Assembly: GCA_024509875.1 (NCBI GenBank)
Contig: JAMPIV010017775.1
Location: 186,001-250,000, forward strand
Source of the DNA: Oreohelix idahoensis
Lineage: Eukaryota; Mollusca; Gastropoda; Stylommatophora; Oreohelicidae
Direction of reading: 5' to 3'
DNA: 64,000 nt
Under the pieces are notes generated by a model. That model had not been told where the DNA came from. It did not search any database and saw only the letters and a program-made list of their open reading frames with translations. Each line of letters begins with the position of its first letter. Position 1 is the first letter of the stretch. The position numbers and the translations under genes are program-made. Below are positions 11,879 through 23,700 of the stretch, piece by piece.

Positions 11879-11893
11879 CCATACTGGCCACCA
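11879..11893 (-). promoter_or_regulatory. Primer-binding site of element A (tRNA-Ile type)
   Basis: The minus strand reads TGGTGGCCAGTATGG, the same 15 bases that open the primer-binding site of the nested element at 3816. Beyond these 15 bases the match to the tRNA stops. It lies about 10 bases inside the 5' LTR. Confidence 0.8.
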
Positions 11894-11903
11894 AATTATA
11901 TGG

Positions 11904-12671
11904 TGTTACGTTGGGATAAATTAGAGGATCATGCATGGATACACGAATGATAGCAGGTGTTCATTCAGGACAAATATTGTCAGTACACATAACAAAGCCG
12001 GTAGGTAAACAGGTCCACGGGAAAAACATGGTTGACATTTAATAAACAAAGTCACTTCACAATGGTCCATCAAACATCAAAAGTACATAGCAATGGATAA
12101 GCGTAGTAGATTATCTCTGGTCCGTCAATAAGGTTCAAACGTTAGGCATCTTTAAGTGGCAATAATATAATAATAATACAATCCTCTCATCTCCACTCAA
12201 TTCTGGCCGTTGTACTAAAGGTTCGGTAATCCACGAAAACCAAAGTAATGCGGCAGAAGCAATCAGTGCAAACCAAATATTAGTTGCCTCATATCTCAGT
12301 TACTCGTAGTAAATTATGGTATGAACTTCTAGATACGTTTATAAACCATCTTGCACATAACGTGGCAGCCTCCGAGAATCAACAATGCCACAAGATATAT
12401 TTATAAATCACGCTCCATTATCCCGGAGCTCGAAAAATTACATCTCTCTTGGACGCAAACACAAAGACGGAAGCCCCATTAATTAACACACTGAACGCCA
12501 CGACATGTCAGAAAACGTCACTAGTTGACCGTCGCTCATCACGGGTGAACGCCTCGCGCAAACCCTAGTTTGCCTACAGGCGAACACAATTCCTCACATA
12601 AAAATGGAAATGTGCTAGCGTGTAGTAGCATGCCTTACTATTTTGACTGCACCCCAAATCTATCCTTAACA
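11904..12671 (-). repeat. 5' LTR of element A
   Basis: In sense orientation it starts TGTTAAGG at 12671 and ends CGTAACA at 11904, giving TGTTA...TAACA ends. The inner end is inferred from this and from the nearby primer-binding site; an alternative end at 11901 is possible. The outer flank begins GACAT. Confidence 0.8.
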
Positions 12672-12724
12672 GACATACAATCCACACCTCTACACACTTT
12701 TTTACGATAGTTTCTGTTAGAAAC

Positions 12725-13339
12725 TTACTTACTTACTTACTTACTTACTTAGTCGTTCCTCTTCTACCGTGAGGTGTAGAGGTTTGGAAGAGAGAGCGCC
12801 AGACTATCCTATCGGCTGTCTTCCTCCTGGCCTGGTTCCATTCTAGTCCTCGGTCCTTCAAAGATTGTCTAATGTTGTCCTCCCAGCGGACTCTGGGTCG
12901 TCCTGGGGGTCTGGATCCTTGGCTCTTTGTTTCCCATGCTTGTCGTGGTAGCCGATCTTCTCCCATTCTGCAGACATGGCCAAACCATCTTAGTTGGGAC
13001 TGTTCTACTTGGGTCTGCAGGGGGTAGGATTTAAGGCCTTGACGTATTGTCTGGTTCCGTACCATGTCTCTTCTTGTTACTTCAACCACCTTCCTCAGAT
13101 ACCTCATTTCTGAGATTTGGATCTGGCTTTTGTGGGTTGTAGTCATTGCCCATGACTCGCATCCATATGTCATGACTGGGACATAGGTGGAGCGGTATAG
13201 TGTCATCTTCACCTTTTTGCCAACTTCTCTTTTGCTGAGGAATCCTCGATTTATGGCTTTAAAATGTCTCCCAGCTGCTGCTCTTCAGGTAGCCAACTCT
13301 TCTTTGATGCCTCCCTTCCGGTCTATGACAGTTCCAAGG
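12725..13339 (-). mobile_element. 5'-truncated LINE copy with target duplications
   Basis: C-terminal part of the same LINE family as the intact copy at 55351-58513. Shared residues include YGCESWAMTTTHK, RWFGHVCRMGEDRLP and GRPRVRWEDNIRQSL. On the minus strand it ends in a run of AAGT repeats (12725-12748), matching the AAGTAAGTAAG end of the intact copy. It is flanked by the 13-bp direct repeat TTCTGTTAGAAAC at 12712-12724 and 13340-13352, the mark of target-primed reverse transcription. The coding region (12745-13339) contains one stop near its 5' end, so it is a dead-on-arrival copy. Confidence 0.93.
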
Positions 13340-13473
13340 TTCTGTTAGAAACAAGGCTAACAAATATGAAATCCTTATCACCAAAAGTATACATTCAAAA
13401 CACTGACAAGATAAAGCGGCGTCGGCGACTCAAACGTGTGGCTAAAATTGTCTGTCTTCTGTTGTCTTGATGG

Positions 13474-15176
13474 TACACTCTCTTAGACGTGATATGTTTA
13501 TTTCCTATCAGACGTTGGACGTTTTTTTACTGTCAGATTTCTTGCGTTTATTTTCAGTCAGACTTGTGACGTTTATATCCAGTCAAACATTAGACATTTA
13601 TTTCCAGTCACACTTTAGACGTTTATTTCCAGTAACACTTTAGACGTTTATTTACCGTCACACTTTAGACGTTTGTTTCTAGTCAGACATTAGACATTTA
13701 TTTTCGGTCACACTTTAGACGTTTATTTCCAGTCAAACATTAGACGTTTATTTCCAGTCACACTTTAGACGTTTATTTTCAGTCAGACGTTAGATGTTTA
13801 TTCTCAGTCAAACATTAGATGTTTATTTCCAGCCAGACTTTAGACGTTTATTTCCAGCCAGACGTTAGATGTTTATTATCAGTCAAACATTAGATGTTTA
13901 TTTCCAGTCAGACTTTAGATGTTTATTTTCAGTCAAACATTAGACATTTATTTCCAGTCGCACTTTAGACGTCTATTTCCAGTGACACTTTAGATGTTTA
14001 TTTTTAGTCATACGTTAGATGTTTATTTTCAGTCAAACATTAGATGTTTATTTCCAGCCATACATTAGATGTTTATTTCCAGCCAGAATTTAGATGTTTA
14101 TTTCCAGCCAGACATTAGACGTTTATTTCCAGCCAGACATTAGACGTTTATTTCCAGCCAGAATTTAGATGTTTATTTCCAGCCAGACTTTAGACGTTTA
14201 TTTCCAGCCAGAATTTAAATGTTTATTTCCAGCCAGACATTAGATGTTTATTTCCAGTCAGACTTTAGAAGTTTATTTCCAGCCAGAATTTAGATGTTTA
14301 TTTCCAGCCAGACTTTAGACGTTTATTTCCAGCCAGAATTTAGATGTTTATTTCCAGCCAGACATTAGATGTTTATTTCCAGTGAAACATTAGACGTTTA
14401 TTTTCAGTCAGACGTTAGATGTTTATTTTCAGTCAAACATTAGACGTTTATTCCCAGTCGCACTTTAGACGTTTATTTCCAGTGACACTTTAGAAGTTTA
14501 TTTACCGTCACACTTTAGACTTTTTTTTTCAGTCAAACATTAGACGTTTATTTCCAGTCATACTTTAGACGTTTATTTTTAGTCAGACGTTAGATGTTTA
14601 TTTTCAGTCAAGCATTAGATGTTTCTTTCCAGTCAGACTTTAGATGTTTATTTTCAGTCAAACATTAGATGTTTATTTCCATCCAGACTTTAGACGTTTA
14701 TTTCCAGCCAGAATTTAAATGTTTATTTCCAGCCAGACATTAGATGTTTATTTCATATCATATTTCTTATCAGACTTTTGGGTTTTTTCTGATCAGATTT
14801 TTTATTTTTATTTCTTTTCCGACTTTCTATATTTATTTCTTATCAGACTTTTGGTTTTTGTATTCCATCAGACTTGTGATGTTTATTTCTTATCAGACTG
14901 TTGATTTTTGTTTTCCATCAAACTTTTAATGTTTATTTCTTATCAGACTTTTTATTTTTTTTTCCATCAGACTTTTAATGTTTATTTCTTATCAGACTTT
15001 TGATCTTTGTTTTTCATCAGACTTTTAATGTTTATTTCTTGTCAGACTTTTGATGTTTATTTTGTATCAGAATATTGATTTTTGTTTTCCATCAGACTTT
15101 TGATGTATATTTCTTATCTGACTATTAATATTTATTTCTTATCAGACTTTTGATGTTTACTGTCTTCATCTCTTAC
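13474..15176 (+). repeat. 25-bp minisatellite array
   Basis: Roughly 65-70 units of a 25-bp repeat of the form AGACGTTTATTTCCAGCCAGACATT. Variants drift along the array: TTTCCAGTCACAC types in the left half and TTTCTTATCAGACTTTTG types from about 14745 on. ORFs across it are translations of the repeat. Confidence 0.93.
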
Positions 15177-15196
15177 TGATGGTGAATGTTAATATA

Positions 15197-16532
15197 CGAG
15201 GGACATTCAGAAAGTAATGCCCCACATCGTTTTTCTCAGCTAATAATGAAGATAGAAGCATGAAATTTTGCACACTTCACATATGGCATGTGCCGATTGT
15301 GTGCACCAAATTGCACCGCAACCGGCCAAATAATACGGATGCCCTAAACCGTTGAAATGGAGCGTGTTAGCAACTTGCGTTATAAACAGCGAATTGTGAT
15401 AGAATTTCTCGTTGCAGAGAAGGAAACTGTTGTGAACATTCACGAGCGTCTATGTGATGTGTATGGAAGTTCTGCAGTCGACAGGAGTACAGTCAGTCGC
15501 TGGGTTCAGAGAATCAAAGAATCAGGAAGTGGAGATACGGAGCTGCTTGATCGGCCGCGCTGTGGACGTCCTGCCACAGCCACCAACGCAGAAATGTTGA
15601 AATGCGCTGAGGGCATTATTCTTACTGATAGGCGAATCACTACTCAACAATTGGCCTTACAACTGTCAGTCAGCATTGGTAGTGCAAATGCAGTTATAAA
15701 AGCTCTCGGATTTTCTAAGGTTTGCGCAAGATGGGTTCCTCGAAGTCTCACAAATGACCACCGATTGCAAAGGAAAGCAATTTCTTCTGAATTGTTGGAG
15801 CGTTTCAATGCTGATGGAGAGAAATTTTTGGCTAAGATCGTTACAGGTGACGAAACCTTGGCACATCATTTTGAACCTGAGACAAAAAGACAGTCAATGG
15901 AGTGGCATCATCCGCAATCACCACGAAGAAAGAAATTCAAGACAATTCCTTCAGCTGGAAAGGTCATGATCACTGTCTTTTGGGACATTGAAGGTGTGAT
16001 TCTTGTGGACGTTATGCCAAGAGGAGAGACAATCAGTTCGCAAGCTTACATTAAGACATTGAAAAAACTCAATCAACGTTTTCGCTGAGTTCGGCCGCAC
16101 AAGAATCCAGCAGACCTGCTTCTCCTTCACGACAATGCGCGACCTCACACAAGTCTGGCAACACGGGAAGCAATCACCAAATTGGGTTGGACTGTACTAC
16201 CCCATCCACCCTATAATCCCGATTTGGCACCCTCTGATTTTCATCTATTTGGTCCACTTAAAGATGCATTCCGTGGGACAAGGTTTGAAGATGAAGGAGT
16301 GATTCATGCAGCGAAGAAATGGCATCATGATCAAGACAAAATGTTGTACGGGCTAGGAATACATGCACTTGTTTCGCGCTGGCATAAAGCCGTACAAGTT
16401 AATGGGGATTATGTTGAATAATACCGATGTTTACATGACATATCCATGTATATTGTATATAAATTTCATGCTTTTTGAATAAACAGCTCCTGAGAAAAAC
16501 GATGTGGTGCATTACTTTCTGAATGCCCCCCG
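15197..16532 (+). mobile_element. mariner-type DNA transposon, copy 1
   Basis: 1336 bp bounded by TA dinucleotides (15195-15196 and 16533-16534), the target duplication of Tc1/mariner elements. Terminal inverted repeats of about 40 bp contain TTCAGAAAGTAATGC and CATCGTTTTTCTC at the left and their complements at the right. It carries one transposase gene. It landed in a 41-bp satellite unit: the bases left and right rejoin the repeat found at 17864-18368. Confidence 0.95.
15357..16421 (+). pseudogene. mariner transposase, one nonsense codon
   Basis: About 354 codons from ATG at 15357. The N-terminal part holds paired helix-turn-helix DNA-binding motifs (STVSRWVQRIKE, RRITTQQLALQL). The catalytic domain shows GDET (first Asp), LLHDNARPHTS (second Asp) and PDLAPSDFHLF (third Asp), the D,D34D pattern of mariner. 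An in-frame TGA at about 16086-16088 divides the ORF; a CpG-type change of an Arg codon would explain it, and the frame continues to the normal end. A Leu replaces the Trp usually found after GDET. The protein resembles the transposase half of SETMAR-type annotations in invertebrates. Confidence 0.93.
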
Positions 16533-16534
16533 TA

Positions 16535-17863
16535 GTTACTGTCTTCATCCCTTACATATTTTAATAGTTGTTTAAAATTTACTGTGCTGTTACCCTCGTC
16601 CTCAGCGACCTTAAACATTTCGTTCCATTATTAAGTTTTCCCTCACAGAGCAATGTTTCTTTTCATGCCCGAAATATTTTCTTTCTCTAAGTATAATCCC
16701 AGTAATTATTTTATCTTTCACTCCTTGTTTTTAAAAGATTTCTTTGTCCACGTCTGTTAGCAAGACTTGCGCCCCATTTATCTAAATACCCATTGTTAAG
16801 AACCAGATTTATAGTTCTATTTCAATGTCTAGGATTATTCTCTCTTACTCGCTGTGGTCAAATATTGGCTCAATAAATAAATGTTACCTTTGACTTTCTC
16901 TTCGTGTTTGAGTATTTCTTTCCAACTCTCCTGTTTAAATCTGGCCTAGCCATTCCAATTATAATCGTTGGTATTTGAATATGTAATCGTGTCTACTGCT
17001 GTGTAGACCCTACAACTTGACATAATTAATATAACTGATGATTCTGAATTCTTGTATAGATTCTTCAACAATATTGTTTCAAACGACTTTCTTTTATTAC
17101 ACATATATAACGGTTATGAATTACAACATGCTCCACTGAATTTATCATTGGTTACTTGGTAGTACGAATCGATTTCTTCTATTACTATATATCCTTTCTA
17201 CATACTCTTACTATCTCGACAACCTTGCCGATACTTGTAAATACATTGTTCCTTTATATTTCTTACATATCCGTAATGTTCTGTGTCCACTTATTTCTTA
17301 TATTTATGGTCATTGTTGACCTAATAAAACAGTATCATCACTTCATAACATCTTACATATGTTCACAATAGGTGCTTCTGACCTTTGCAACATTCCGAAT
17401 TTCTCGAGAAGTCATCTCTCTTTATATTTCTGGCCATTTCGGCAAAATCTACACAGCGGATAAAAAACTTACTTTAGAGTTAAATCCAAACTCATGAAAT
17501 ATACATTTATAAGTAGACTATGCTACACTTTGTTAAGTGGACTTGGCCACATATTCTGATACGTCTCTACGCTGTAATGCGTGGACACAATCTCCCTCAC
17601 GTCATCCCTAGATACCCCCATTTGTCATAGCTACTCATTCTAATTCTATGCGTTTTGGTGAGGAACATCATGGTGCACAACAATCCATCCAAATATAACT
17701 TTATCAGGATTGCCCTGCCCCATGATGTGCTCTCAACACCCATACTTCAAGGGCATAAATTCCTTCTCCTAGAGCCTCCTTAATTGTCGACGTTTTTCCA
17801 CAATGAGGTAAAGATAATAAATGTACTATTTAAACTTTCATGTCTTTTTTTCATGTGAATGTT
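16535..17863. other. Non-coding stretch between satellite blocks
   Basis: About 1.3 kb of AT-rich sequence with only short unsupported ORFs. It separates the satellite unit hit by mariner copy 1 from the main 41-bp array. I recognise nothing in it. Confidence 0.5.
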
Positions 17864-18368
17864 AATATAGTTACTGTCTTCATCCGTTATTGATGGTGAA
17901 TGTTAATATAATTACTGTCTTCATCCGTTACTGATGGGGAATGTTAATATAGTTACTGTCTTCATCCGTTACTGATGGTGAATGTTAATATAGTTACTGT
18001 CTTCATCCGTTACTGATGGTGAATGTTAATATAGTTACTGTCTTCATCCGTTACTGATGGTGAATGTTAATATAGTTACTGTCTTCATCCCTTACTGATG
18101 GTGAATGTTAATATAGTTACTGTCTTTATCCCTTACTGATGGTGAATGTTAATATAGTTACTGTCTTCATCCCTTACTGATGGTGAATGTTAATATAGTT
18201 ACTGTCTTCATCCGTTACTGATGGTGAATGTTAATATAGTTACTGTCTTCATCCCTTACTGATGGTGAATGTTAATATAGTTACTGTCTTCATCCCTTAC
18301 TGATGGTGAATGTTAATATAGTTACTGTCTTCATCCCTTACTGATGGTGAATGTTAATATAGTTACTG
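17864..18368 (+). repeat. 41-bp satellite array (about 12 units)
   Basis: Units contain GTTACTGTCTTCATCC and TTACTGATGGTGAATG, separated by AATATA. They are nearly identical apart from CCGTTAC/CCCTTAC variants. Partial units flank mariner copy 1 at 15150-15196 and 16533-16555. Confidence 0.95.
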
Positions 18369-18530
18369 TATCTTTCTCTCACACACCCACTGTATCATTC
18401 TCTCACACACCGACTGCATCATTATCTCACACACCAACTGCATCATTCTCTCACAAGCCCATTGTATCATTCTCTCACACGCCCATTGCATCAGTGTTTC
18501 TAATAGCCACTGTATAATTCTCTCAAATAC
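18369..18530 (+). repeat. Roughly 29-bp tandem repeat (about 5-6 units)
   Basis: Degenerate units of the form CCACTGTATCATTCTCTCAC directly follow the 41-bp array. Confidence 0.8.
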
Positions 18531-18862
18531 TTTCCCCTTTATGTTTTACGTGTGTAAATCTATCTATTAGTCAGGCTTTGAAAACAAGACAAGAAGACAG
18601 GTGCACATTTGTCAATATTTGAAAGAAAAACTTTACCGCGACAAATCACTTAACCAGACTGAATCGAATACACAGGTGGTTATATGAAGTAGACAGAATT
18701 ACTGGTTTCACTGTGGTCAAAGAGCTGCAGCCTGAACGCCGGCGATCTAACGACACGTTCCGATCTTCCACGAAATATGATGGATCCATAACCGCAGTAA
18801 GTAATTTTAGACAACAGTTGTACCAATAAATTTAACTTCTTCTTCTTCGTACACTCTCAGAC

Positions 18863-19232
18863 TTTTATAAACGGGTGCTTGCGTAGAATAGAAGGACTGA
18901 AATGGTATGACAAAGTCACAAATGTGGAATTGATGACAAGAACCAGACAAGTACCAGTGGAACAAGAGTTGAGAAGAAGACGCTGGCGATGGATAGGACA
19001 CACAATGAGGAAACCTGTTGATATCATTACATGGCAGTCCTTGTTCTGGAATCCACAGGGAAAGAGAGGCAGAGGCAGAACAAAAAACACATGGAGAAGA
19101 GAACTGAAAACAGAGGTGAAAATGATGAAGAAAACATGGAAAGAACTTGTGCGGATGGCTTAGAACAGGAAGACTTGGCATGTGCTTGTTGAAGGCCTAT
19201 GCTCCTTTGGGAGCTAAAGGGTATTGATTGAT
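18863..19232 (+). pseudogene. LINE fragment, C-terminal domain (family of 26475-29043)
   Basis: Encodes FINGCLRRIEGLKWYDKVTN and RRRWRWIGHTMRKP, the C-terminal region of the LINE at 26475-29043. It ends with the family's 3' tail (AAGGCCTATGCTCC, then GGTATTGATTGAT). It is 5'-truncated. About 78 bp of flanking sequence is duplicated on both sides (18783-18862 and 19230-19308). Confidence 0.85.
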
Positions 19233-19271
19233 AACCACAGTAAGTACTTTCAGACAACAGTTGTACGAACA

Positions 19272-19500
19272 AATTTAACTCCTTCTTCTTCTTCGTACAC
19301 TCTCAGACGTCCACTTGAATGTTGTCAAAGAAAGCAGAAGTCAGTTTGAGGCTATCTGAATCTCCGTAGAGCTTTTCCACGAATGGTACTGGAGTCGGCC
19401 ATTTGCGCTTTCTCTGTTCCGCAAATGTTGGGCAACTTTGAAGCAGATGTTCAGCAGTCATTTTATCAGTGCCACAGTTACACTGATCGGGTAGTTCCTA
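19272..19500 (-). pseudogene. C-terminal zinc-knuckle fragment of a Jockey/I-like LINE
   Basis: The minus-strand translation contains DQCNCGTDKMTAEHLLQSCP followed by an Arg/Lys-rich segment. This is the C-x-C...H...C motif at the end of many Jockey- and I-clade reverse transcriptases. A related, more decayed piece is at 41322-41530. Both end in CTT repeats on the plus strand (poly-GAA tail on the minus strand). Clade assignment is tentative. Confidence 0.65.
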
Positions 19501-19682
19501 TCTTTAGCTTGTTGAATAGATGACAAAGATAACAAATAATAATAATTGTTTTCTTCAGTATTCTTCATCTTCAGTTCCTTAATTCCTCACTCCCCCCTTC
19601 CAGACTGTTTAGAATAATTTGCTGATGAATATTAGCACAGTTATCAATATGGTTTTCTGGCCAAACTAGTGACGCGACACCT

Positions 19683-21115
19683 TGTCACGGATTGCCTCCC
19701 CTGTTTTGCAGTAGTGGTCCAACAATGGCCATAACTCAAGAGTATCTAAACTGTGTCGTCAAAGGTGTTTACCTTCGCACAAGATTACTCTTGGCAGAGA
19801 TGTAGATAGAAGTGCAATGACGCTTCTATCCGAAAGGAGAATTCACAAGACAATGTTGAAGTCAAGAACCATGCGGCGTAGCGCTGAGCAATGGTTATCT
19901 TATATCTGTCCGTCGACTTTTGTGAAGGATTTAAGCAATGGTTTTTAGCCCGTTCAAGGCGGCCCCCCCCCCCCCCCCCCCCCAGCTGAGTTAATTAAGC
20001 GAATTCCCTCTTATAATGGTATAACTCTGTTTAGAGGTAAATACTATATGTCTAGATATTTATGTATATTAAATATTTTGGCTCATACGTTTGCTTTCAT
20101 ACATATAAAAAATTGGAGCAACTATGATTGTTTAGTTTTCAAACAATATGTAACAATTTTAATAATGAATTAGTCTTTAACAGTTAAAATAAATATGGAA
20201 AGATTGGTGAAATGTTGCTACAAATACAAGTTTCCGGCACTGAGACGATGGTGAGGATTTATCACAAAGTCCGTCGCTTTCGCCTATTTTTACAAGACAA
20301 CTTAACTCTAGGTGAGTGTCGCCGTGGTTTCCGTCACTTCTTGGTGATGAGTGTACTTCTCTCACACGAGTGGCGTAGTAACTTCAGTGCTTCAAACCAT
20401 ATGGTAGCTTGTAACCACAAGTAGTCTTGTACTACGAACCCAAATGTTTGGGTTATACAAAATCTGCTTGCACAGGTTTCGGATGGACATGAGCAATTTC
20501 GGTGCATATGCTCTCGAATCAATTTCGTCTGAGAAATTCTTCTTATGACGGGTGTTCCGTGATACACTTGGCCTGGGAAACTAGTAATTCCTCTTCGACG
20601 GGTGTTCTGTGATACAATTGGTCTTGGAAGCAATAATTCCTCTTCGACGGGTGTTCTGTGATACGCTTGGTCTGGGAAAGTTTCTCTGATGACAGGTGAT
20701 CCAATTCCTAGGTTTCCAGTCTTGATATTTAAAGTCCTGATCTCTCAAGTTTTCAGTCTCTGTATTTATAAAAGCGGGCTTACTTTTTAAGGTTTTAAGT
20801 TTCCCAAATACCTTGATCTGTCACTTATAAGTAAAGAATTCTAGGTCCGATCCTTCTCTTCTGGCTGGTTTTTGAGAGTTGCTCGTTTGAAGTTGCGAAG
20901 CTGTTTGTTCTATGTCTCTCCGCTAGATTATATTTCCCACTTCTCAGTTAAATCACAAATTGTGATTTCGCCAAATTTTCCAATGGAATTCAATGTTTAT
21001 TCCGGCATCTCAAAACAAACCAATGAAATCTCTCTAGCACGAGGTTGGGGTATTTTAATTCAAAATATCCCCCAAGTGGTTAAAATATTAAATTTAATAT
21101 CCCACGCGTGACCTC
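19683..21115 (-). repeat. LTR relic of the element C family
   Basis: Begins TGTCACGGATTGCC and shares GCAGTAGTGGTCCAACA, CAAGATTACTCTTGGCAGA and CTTTTGTGAAGGATTTAAGC with the LTRs at 36054 and 39378. It contains a C21 run (19963-19983) and three copies of a ~50-bp unit with GACGGGTGTTCYGTGATAC (20541-20690). The right end is uncertain. Confidence 0.65.
20541..20690 (+). repeat. ~50-bp tandem repeat (3 units)
   Basis: Each unit holds GACGGGTGTTCYGTGATAC and CTTGG, then AATTCCTCTTC. It lies within the LTR relic. Confidence 0.8.
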
Positions 21116-21984
21116 TGTCTAATAAGTCGTAATACTTCCGATGGCATCTTCATACAAAGATCTCTGACTCATCCCTCGATAATACCTTCCGCCCAGACGG
21201 GTTATCTGTAACATCGATACAGACAGGGGCCAGCGGAAGCGAATTACGTATTTATCACCCGTGTTTTCGTCTGTCCACCAGACAAGGTCGCCGACAGACA
21301 ATGTGACTTTCTTTAAGTCTATCGTGCACTCCCGTCTTGTGCAAACACATGGATGGTCGCTATCCACTTGGCATCAATTGTTGGACCGTCACGTTCAAAG
21401 AGGTCAGCCGGCTTATGTGATAACGTATAATCGGCTGGCCGGTCTAATTACCTGGCGGAACTTGAACCCAGTCTGGGATGGTAAACAAGATAAAGACAGT
21501 CCCATAGCAGATACTTCCGTAGGGGCTAGGAGTGTTAGAGACTTCTCCCTACTAGATTCAGCATAGAGAGTAAAATAATGAATGAAAGGGCAAAAAATTG
21601 CCAAATAATAAGCGAATTGAATGGGAGAAAGAGAACAATGAAGAAAGGAAGGGATACTGCCGGAGTGGCTGAAGGTGTGAGAGTTCACACAAAATACATG
21701 CACAAACCATTCTGTCACACACCTATATGCAAATCAGTAGAGTTATCGAGTTCATGGAGTACCATAATTTAAATGGGCTCTTCTGGTTTTCTGGAAGATG
21801 AGGGAGACTTCAAAATGACGTGCTGGTGGCATCTGAGGGTTTCTTTTCCCTATTTAGTATTTGCTCTCCTATACCAGGAAACGGAAGCAAATTTACATAT
21901 CACCACGTGCTGGCTAATTTGACCGAGTGATTCACAGTTTTATATCTGTTTAAAAAATGTATTTTCATATGTCTCTTACTTATC
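21116..21984. other. Non-coding stretch
   Basis: Short unsupported ORFs only. A segment near 21480-21560 resembles, in reverse, part of the SINE body at 26380-26430 (GTCTCTAACAC, TATCTGCTA), so a decayed SINE tail may be present. Confidence 0.4.
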
Positions 21985-22075
21985 TCTCGCCTTGTTTCAT
22001 GTCCATGACGAAGGTCTTGTGGCCGCAACGTAGACAATTTTATTTATTTTTGTCCTAGTAAGACGCATTACCATT
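21985..22075 (+). repeat. Copy of a short repeat shared with the MITE at 31239-31496
   Basis: Matches 31385-31470 closely, including GACGAAGG, CTTGTGGCCG, AACGTAGAC and GTCCT.GTAAGACG. Only this portion is shared. Confidence 0.7.
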
Positions 22076-22362
22076 TTCATTTTAAAAAAAAATAAACTCC
22101 CCGTATTGGTATGTAAGTACAATTTCTAAATAAAGAGATAAATGGAGTGATGAAAAATGATTAATGAGCGGAGAGACAAAAAAATATCAGTGTTATAACG
22201 ATCAGATGGAATGTTGTATTTGTTAGATTAATATGAAAAGAAAACAGATGAAGACGTAGAAGTGGTAGAGACGTCGTCTGTGGAAATGTCTGAAAGAGAC
22301 TGAACGAATAAGTTACCTTTGTTTTTTTGTAAAATGTGTGAATATTGAGTACGCCGTGCCGT

Positions 22363-22530
22363 TTGAACTTGTATGTCTGAAGTTGTTTGTCTGAACTTGA
22401 ATGTCTGAAGTTGTTTGTTTGAACTTGTATGTCTGAAGTTGTTTGTCTGAACTTAAATGTCTAAGTTGTTTGCCTGAACTTATATGTCTGAAATTGTTTG
22501 TCAAGACTTGTATGTCTGAAACTGTATTCT
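22363..22530 (+). repeat. 28-bp tandem repeat (about 6 units)
   Basis: Units of GAACTTGTATGTCTGAAG followed by TTGTTTGTCT. Confidence 0.85.
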
Positions 22531-22601
22531 TAAAGTGTTTGTCTAACTTTGCAAGACGTAGATGTATGTTATTAATTGAAGTGAACTCTTGCTCTCGTTC
22601 G

Positions 22602-22898
<297 letters not shown>

Positions 22899-22899
22899 A

Positions 22900-23700
22900 C
22901 CTAATTTTTGAGGTGAAGACAGGAGTACGACAGGGGTGCCCTTTTCAACCACTTTATTTTTGACAGTCATAGACTGGGTGCTGCGCCAGACAGCAGAGGG
23001 CAGTCCAAGAGGAATAAGATTGAATCCGTTTTCTAAACTGGAAGATCTGGGATATGCAGATTAAATTGCACTACTCGCACATTCACATCAACACATCCAA
23101 GAAAAAACAAATAGACTAAATAAGTGTAACCATCGATCCAAAAAGACAGAGGTTATGACACTAATTGTGGGCAATCCTGAGTCCATAACAATAAGGAACC
23201 AGAAGGTGGAACAGACAGACACATTTACATACCTAGGATAGTAACACCATACGGCGGAACAAGCAGAGACATCAACAACAGAATGAATAAAGAGAACATC
23301 CTTTGCTTGTCTAAACAACATCTGAAAGTGCTCTCAGTACAGCACAAACACCAAATTAAGATTATAGGAGAGCTGTGTACTTTCTGTGCTTCTCTATGGT
23401 GTGGAGTACTGCAGAGTTACAAAGAGAGAAATGTCGAAATTGTCCTCTTTCCACCGTATGCGTCTAAGAAATATTCTCCGAATCTTTTGGCCGAATACCA
23501 TCACCAACCAAGAACTGCTTTTTTCGAAGCAACCAGTAGGACATGCACACCATCATAGCTGACAGACGCTGGAGTGGGGTTGGCCACGTCCACAGAAGAG
23601 ACCCTGGTGCCATCATAAGAACAGCTGCGCTATGGATCAATGAAGGAAAGTGAAAGAGAGGCAGACCAAAAACAACTTGGCGGAGAACTGTGAATGCCGA
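22900..23700 (+). pseudogene. Decayed LINE reverse transcriptase fragment
   Basis: Starts within the VKTGVRQGCP block of a LINE RT and continues through the catalytic region, where the expected ADD box reads AD then a stop codon (near 23060). A later piece resembles the GHVHRRDPG and KRGRPKTTWRR C-terminal region. Several stops and frameshifts are present. It is cut at the left by the microsatellite and at the right by the foldback element. Confidence 0.8.

Larger units (their letters stand above)
1..12671 (-). mobile_element. Ty3-type LTR retrotransposon A (Gmr1-like order), interrupted by a nested element
   Basis: Minus-strand LTR retrotransposon. The 5' LTR is at the right (11904-12671). 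The first 89 bp of the 3' LTR lie at the window edge (1-89) and match 12583-12671 without a difference by eye. In sense order come a primer-binding site, a long leader, gag, protease, integrase, reverse transcriptase and RNase H. Integrase precedes RT, as in Gmr1-like members of the Ty3 group and unlike standard Ty3 elements. The frame is broken between integrase and RT by a 4.6-kb nested LTR element (2746-7340) with target duplication GTCTT, and the frame continues if that insertion is disregarded. The element is dead as read: in-frame stops, a frameshift and a changed RT catalytic Asp. Identical LTR ends suggest insertion was recent. The left end is outside the window. Confidence 0.9.

Noticed and set aside
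13474..18530. Tandem arrays as a CRISPR locus
   Set aside because: Units are head-to-tail without unique spacers, in an animal-like genome.
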